Positions 60,801 to 64,000 of a stretch of DNA of 64,000 bases are shown piece after piece. Below the pieces are notes generated by a model, which did not search any database, was not told where the DNA came from, and saw only the letters and a program-made list of their open reading frames with translations. Numbering within the stretch: the first letter of the stretch is position 1; each line of letters starts with the position of its first letter. Source of the DNA: Mytilus galloprovincialis. Its lineage: Eukaryota > Mollusca > Bivalvia > Mytilida > Mytilidae. The DNA lies in NCBI RefSeq assembly GCF_965363235.1, contig NC_134839.1:73050910-73114909 (forward strand), in the 5' to 3' direction. Both the position numbers and the translations under genes were made by a program.

Positions 60801-63800
60801 ACCACATTTGAAACATCTCTGTTTCACAATTTTTATTATTTTTATAATCTGGTACTGACACAAACGATTATTCTCCGCTCTAGACATAAGAATAAATACC
60901 AGCCAAATTAAAAACGCGATGCATGACGAGTGATTTAAATATTCAGTGCAAGTTTATTTGTCGATAGGGCCACACCAATTTAATTTCGTTTTCTACGGAT
61001 TTTTGGACTCCAAAATTTGGGGCGAGCGAGCGATTTGAAAATTTTAATAAAAAAATATTTAATTAGAAAATTTTTGAGTCGAAGCTTGAAAAGTAAAGGC
61101 GAGCGATTATAATTCTTTTGTGTAAACATAAAATAGTAGGTTTTGACAATATTCCAAATTCATTTATAACTTGTACTTTGACATTTCTTTAATTTCTGAA
61201 GTATTTTTTCCCTGTTCACCAAGAAATAATTAAATCTGGTCTATGTATGTGTAACTGACAATGAGACAATTCTCAATCCAAGTCATTATCAGTTTTGGGG
61301 CAACCCCTTAATGTTATAAATATCCCTTTTACATTTTTTATGAGGGATCAGTATATAAAAATATAATATATTTTTTTGTACAAAAGGGCTCATATTTTCT
61401 CAAAGAACTATATATCTATCTGGTATTAAATGGTCAAAACATGTCCAAGATGTTTTGTAATATTCCTGGACTTTAACCATGTTAACACATTTACTTTAAC
61501 AGTTTAATATTATTCAAAATAAGTGGACCCCTCTTTTAGAAAAAGTTGTTTAACATATGATGTAACTTTCCTCTTTTTGAGTACAAATTTCTAAGTTTTC
61601 AAAGGTTTTGTATAGAAGAACTATACAAATCCTTGGTATTTCTACTTTCTTTTCTACATCAGTAAAACTAGTGACCCCTTGTCTGAGGGGAGGCTCGTCT
61701 GAAGGAGGGTTGTTCTCAACCTGATAATAACAAACACAGGTCAAAGTACGGGCTTTTACACAGGGCTTTGATACAGACCAAACAGCAAGCTAAAAAGGAC
61801 CCCAAAATTATTAGCGTACACAATTCGAACAGGAAAACCAACGATCTAATTTATATATCCGAACTGGAAAATACCAATGAACCACATCAACAAATGATAA
61901 CTGCTGAACGACAGGCCCCTGAATCAATCAGGACAGGTTGCATAAACATGCAGCGGCTATGGATAGTTTGTTTCGCCAGCATACAATATAATTGCAGTTG
62001 AAGGCAAATCCTTCAGAAGTTCTTTGTACTTTATTCTAACAACGAACAGTTTTTGATAGGGAATATAAGTAAGGGGGAAAGAAACTAATTTTTTGTTCTT
62101 TAAAGGTATTCCCGCTGTTATGTATAAATTTACATCGGAGCACTCTCACTTTTGATAAATAGGTTTCATGCTTAAACAAATATTCTCACAGATATTTACA
62201 CAGTGTGGTGGGGTGCTTTTATGTTTAAAATCGTTATATACAGGTTAGACTGTGATTTTAAAAACAAATGTTGATATCTTTTTATAATATTTTCAAAAAA
62301 AAACGGTGCGGGAAATGGACATGATTACATTTCCGGATGCGGGAAGCGGGAATATAAAAAAAATAAATATATTCTGTTTTGAAAAAAAATAGGTGCGGGC
62401 GGGTCCGTCGAACAAGGAATCAAATTGGTGTGGCCTAGTGAAAAAATATCATATTACACGATATTCGGTGGTGGAATTTTTTTCTCACTTGATATTAAGA
62501 CGATATTTAAGTAAAATTTAATTTTCTTTTTCAGTAATCAGCAAATATGATACGTGGTCTTTTTATGACATCACCAGACATCGTTGCTTATTTTATGAAT
62601 TCAAAATAAGTAGTCAGATAATAGCTAGCCAGAATATTTGACGTCTTGAATTATTAAGAGAACGGATAATTTGAACTTCCATCTATTTAAGACTCTTGTA
62701 TGAAATCTGCTACCATTAAAGTAAAATAAAATCGGTGTGAATAATAATAGGAGTAATGAATGTTCGAAATTTTTTTTATAAGAAGACGCATCATCGGACT
62801 AAACGGAAAGTATACAGCAAAAACAATGGATTATTTTCAAATAATTTTGTGAATTAAACATCACTGAGTAATAACCTCTCTCATTCTGGACTGCCACATT
62901 TCTGTTACATCTAATTCTGTGTAGTTACCACTAGTACCATTCAGTGTCAAATTTCCCGTTAATGCTACAAGATAAAGGTTCATGTTTACATGTTTATCAT
63001 TCTCATACAATTTATATACTCACTGCCTTATTAAAATTAACATAATTATGGTATGATTGCCAATAAGACAACTATCAAATGAAGTGGATGCAAGCAATTA
63101 TAGACAACCGTACGCCTTCGACATAATGAAAAATCCAAACCGTGCGTATAGTCGCGGCTATAAAAAGTCCCGCAATTACAATATGAAACTATCCAAAAGA
63201 GACAACTAACTGTCTAATTTATAACAAAACAATTGACTAAAAACAAAGATGACAGACATGAACCAACAACAACTTCTTAACTACAGGCTATTGACTTGAG
63301 ATAGACCCATAAAGAATTGTTAAGAAACATGATTGTGAGCGCTCGACCCTCCTCTAACATGGGATAGTGGTGTAACAGCACAACATAAAAATAAAATATA
63401 AACATAGTTGAAAAAGGCTTAACTCATCAGATCGATGGAAAGACATAATCATCAAACTAAAACACAGATAGGACAGGACAGGACGTTCGAGAGTACCGAT
63501 CCATCCTCAATCCCATGACTCATGATCAAATATAAAATACATGCCATAATGCTTTATTTTAGAAATGATACAGAATTCTTATTCAGACGTTCTTCAGTCG
63601 AGGTTTAGTCGATGAAATGTAGAAGACAATTTATTTAAAGTATATGAAAGTTAAGCACATGAAACAATAGCTATGGTAACCGATAGTTTTACAATTAAAG
63701 CTTCTGGCATTGTAAACGTAAAGGTTTATTGTGACGCTGAGATAAAGAACAGCAATTAAATCGCTGTTTGCTTTCTATGTGTTTTTGCTGTGGTACTGAT

Positions 63801-64000
63801 TTTGTGTCTGGAATAATTTTGGATACCCCATATCCTTTGTGGGTTTTTTTTATTATGTAGTACACGACATGACAAAACTAACTGATACATTACCATTATG
63901 TATTACGGACTGAGATGGACATTTCCATTTATCTAATGCCATTAAAGCAGTTATTGCAGGAATGAACTTATGGCATCCTCCTTGGATTATTGGAAGTCTG
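54516..64000 (-). CDS. SLC23-type nucleobase/ascorbate transporter (5' end outside window)
   Basis: Nine exons, each joined in compatible phase: 64000-63894, 62964-62876, 60755-60574, 60036-59916, 59294-59138, 57593-57340, 57078-56805, 55587-55492 and 54820-54516. The product is a multi-pass NCS2/NAT family carrier. It has [17 protein letters not shown] near the start, [14 protein letters not shown], the transport-domain helix [33 protein letters not shown], the family signature [57 protein letters not shown] and a C-terminal [17 protein letters not shown]. In vertebrates SLC23A1/A2 carry Na+-coupled ascorbate; others carry nucleobases. Q, not P, at the first signature position leaves the substrate open. 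No frameshift or stop was seen. Confidence 0.93.
55262..55362 (+). repeat. diverged tail repeat
   Basis: ttgaagaccgtaccttgacc, cttggatggagaattgtctt and cactcataccacatcttc blocks, as at 13.7 and 5.9 kb. Confidence 0.5.
55492..55587 (-). CDS. SLC23 exon
   Basis: Acceptor atttttgcag and donor TCCAG|GTTTGT. Encodes [20 protein letters not shown] and [12 protein letters not shown], the last membrane helix and the conserved ILDNTVPG end. Phase 1 in, phase 1 out. Confidence 0.94.
56038..56269 (+). repeat. 3' tail of the Penelope-like family in SLC23 intron
   Basis: gcaacacgacgggtgccaca through gccatggcgttgtcag to tcgtccctctttta. The best-preserved tail copy in the window. Confidence 0.78.
56805..57078 (-). 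CDS. SLC23 exon
   Basis: Acceptor attttccag and donor CACAG|GTAAAA. Encodes [40 protein letters not shown] and [20 protein letters not shown], the longest exon in the membrane part. Phase 0 in, phase 1 out. Confidence 0.94.
57340..57593 (-). CDS. SLC23 exon with NAT signature
   Basis: Acceptor ctacctag and donor ACAAAG|GTAACA. Encodes [40 protein letters not shown] and the signature [10 protein letters not shown], which fits [QEP]-N-x-G-x(4)-T-[RKG]. In this family the first signature residue varies with substrate class. Phase 1 in, phase 0 out. Confidence 0.95.
57953..58845 (-). mobile_element. Penelope-like element, second family, in SLC23 intron
   Basis: Minus strand: a frame from about 58845 gives [20 protein letters not shown] and [17 protein letters not shown], then [12 protein letters not shown] (catalytic Asp pair), then a frameshift into [16 protein letters not shown]. 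The 3' non-coding tail follows to 57953, matching 60.2 and 14.7 kb. The frame is broken, so the copy is dead. Same block order as the 33.9 kb element but clearly different in sequence. Confidence 0.68.
59138..59294 (-). CDS. SLC23 exon
   Basis: Acceptor atattctag and donor ATCCAG|GTAAGA. Encodes [40 protein letters not shown] and PG. The ARTDAR and W...PYP blocks are conserved in the family. Phase 0 in, phase 1 out. Confidence 0.92.
59478..59605 (+). repeat. diverged tail repeat in intron
   Basis: Shares ctttgttgaaggccgtccga and tcataccacat with the Penelope-like tail repeats. Strongly decayed. Confidence 0.45.
59916..60036 (-). CDS. SLC23 exon
   Basis: Acceptor atgttttcag and donor TTCCCA|GTAAGT. 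Encodes [20 protein letters not shown] and HFPVFRLFP, a membrane helix and the loop that leads to the next helix. Phase 2 in, phase 0 out. Confidence 0.88.
60224..60477 (+). repeat. 3' tail of the second Penelope-like family, inverted copy in intron
   Basis: Runs from gcgcctgtcccaattcagga through ttggtgaccttctgctactt and ggtcgggttgttgtctcttt to ctttctccatttcc. It is the inverted counterpart of 57.95-58.21 kb. The two lie about 2 kb apart, in different introns of the same gene. Confidence 0.7.
60574..60755 (-). CDS. SLC23 exon (membrane helices)
   Basis: Acceptor ttgtatag and donor ATCTT|GTAAGA, phase 0 in and phase 2 out. Encodes [40 protein letters not shown] and HWGVSIL, matching the family helices that follow the extracellular loop. 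Confidence 0.9.
60966..62436. mobile_element. 1.47 kb element with terminal inverted repeats in an SLC23 intron
   Basis: The left end reads TAGGGCCACACCAATTTAAT and the right end, on the other strand, TAGGCCACACCAATTTGATT. The interior holds gcgagcgagcgatttg near the left and gcgggcgggtccgtcg near the right. It has only short unrelated frames, so it is non-autonomous. The target duplication is not clear. Confidence 0.6.
62876..62964 (-). CDS. SLC23 exon (extracellular loop)
   Basis: Acceptor tcttgtag and donor GAG|GTTATT. Encodes [20 protein letters not shown] and EMWQSRMRE. It has three Asn-X-Thr sites, which fits the glycosylated outer loop of the family. Enters in phase 1 and leaves in phase 0. 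Confidence 0.85.
63048..63470 (-). repeat. long copy of the Penelope-like 3' tail, inverted, in SLC23 intron
   Basis: Begins (plus reading) gtatgattgccaataagaca, the complement of the tail end at 8.1 kb, and extends to gggatagtggtgtaacagca and gttgaaaaaggcttaactca, which match the complement of 43.69-43.77 kb. It supports the tail at 43.1-44.1 kb being one continuous unit. Confidence 0.65.
63894..64000 (-). CDS. SLC23 exon (first in window, partial)
   Basis: Encodes [20 protein letters not shown] and [15 protein letters not shown], the loop after the early membrane helices. Donor AATG|GTAATG, phase 1. Continues beyond the window edge. Confidence 0.88.

Noticed and set aside
61550..61744. Minus-strand frame of 64 codons inside the SLC23 intron
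   Set aside because: It lies within the inverted-repeat element at 60966-62436, and the SLC23 exons on either side already join in phase without it.
1..64000. CRISPR array or bacterial operon
   Set aside because: The repeats found are tandem or dispersed eukaryotic elements. None has the short, evenly spaced repeat-spacer layout, and the coding parts have introns.

Overview
The window looks like intergenic and intronic nuclear DNA of a marine bivalve, most likely a mussel of the genus Mytilus. It is AT-rich, its coding parts are small exons with GT-AG introns, and most of it is dispersed repeats of a kind I associate with Mytilus. The genus call comes from recognising these repeats, not from a search. 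No rRNA, no complete tRNA gene and no bacterial-type gene was seen.

Host genes. (1) 54.5-64 kb, minus strand: nine exons of an SLC23-type nucleobase/ascorbate transporter. The splice phases join without conflict, and the 5' end lies beyond the window. (2) 17.6-46.4 kb, minus strand: a tandem family of four small single-pass membrane proteins. Each has a transmembrane exon, a phase-1 intron and a cytoplasmic tail exon with PPxY and YxxL motifs. Tail exons lie near 17.6, 26.6, 36.2 and 45.7 kb, with a decayed fifth tail at 52.3 kb. The first copy has a frameshift in its membrane exon. (3) 6.55-7.12 kb, minus strand: a signal-peptide exon of a secreted, Ser/Thr-rich protein ending at a strong splice donor.

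Mobile DNA. Reverse transcriptase pieces of Penelope-like type occur at 19.5-20.6, 23.9-24.3, 33.9-35.1, 43.1-44.1 and 58.0-58.8 kb. Many short repeats are 5'-truncated 3' tails of these elements. A LINE-type retrotransposon at 22.9-24.9 kb is split by one of them. A decayed multicopy gene carrying an FTGCDTVS motif lies at 9.8-12.0 kb. DNA-transposon-like pieces include a 3.8 kb element with CAGTGGAG ends and a TA target (38.6-42.4 kb), a TTAA-flanked 0.55 kb element (47.2-47.8 kb), a 1.5 kb element with inverted ends inside an SLC23 intron (61.0-62.4 kb), and foldback elements at 4.6, 5.6 and 27.7 kb.

The most interesting signal is a set of hammerhead self-cleaving ribozymes. Two arrays of about 355 bp repeats (29.6-30.5 kb plus strand; 47.8-48.35 kb minus strand) carry five copies of a type I hammerhead core with a two-base-pair stem III. 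One copy has lost its core G8. A sixth, diverged hammerhead at 51.8 kb keeps the fold with different stem sequences. The arrays have the architecture of retrozymes, small non-coding circular-RNA retroelements thought to be copied by Penelope-like enzymes, pieces of which are also in this window.
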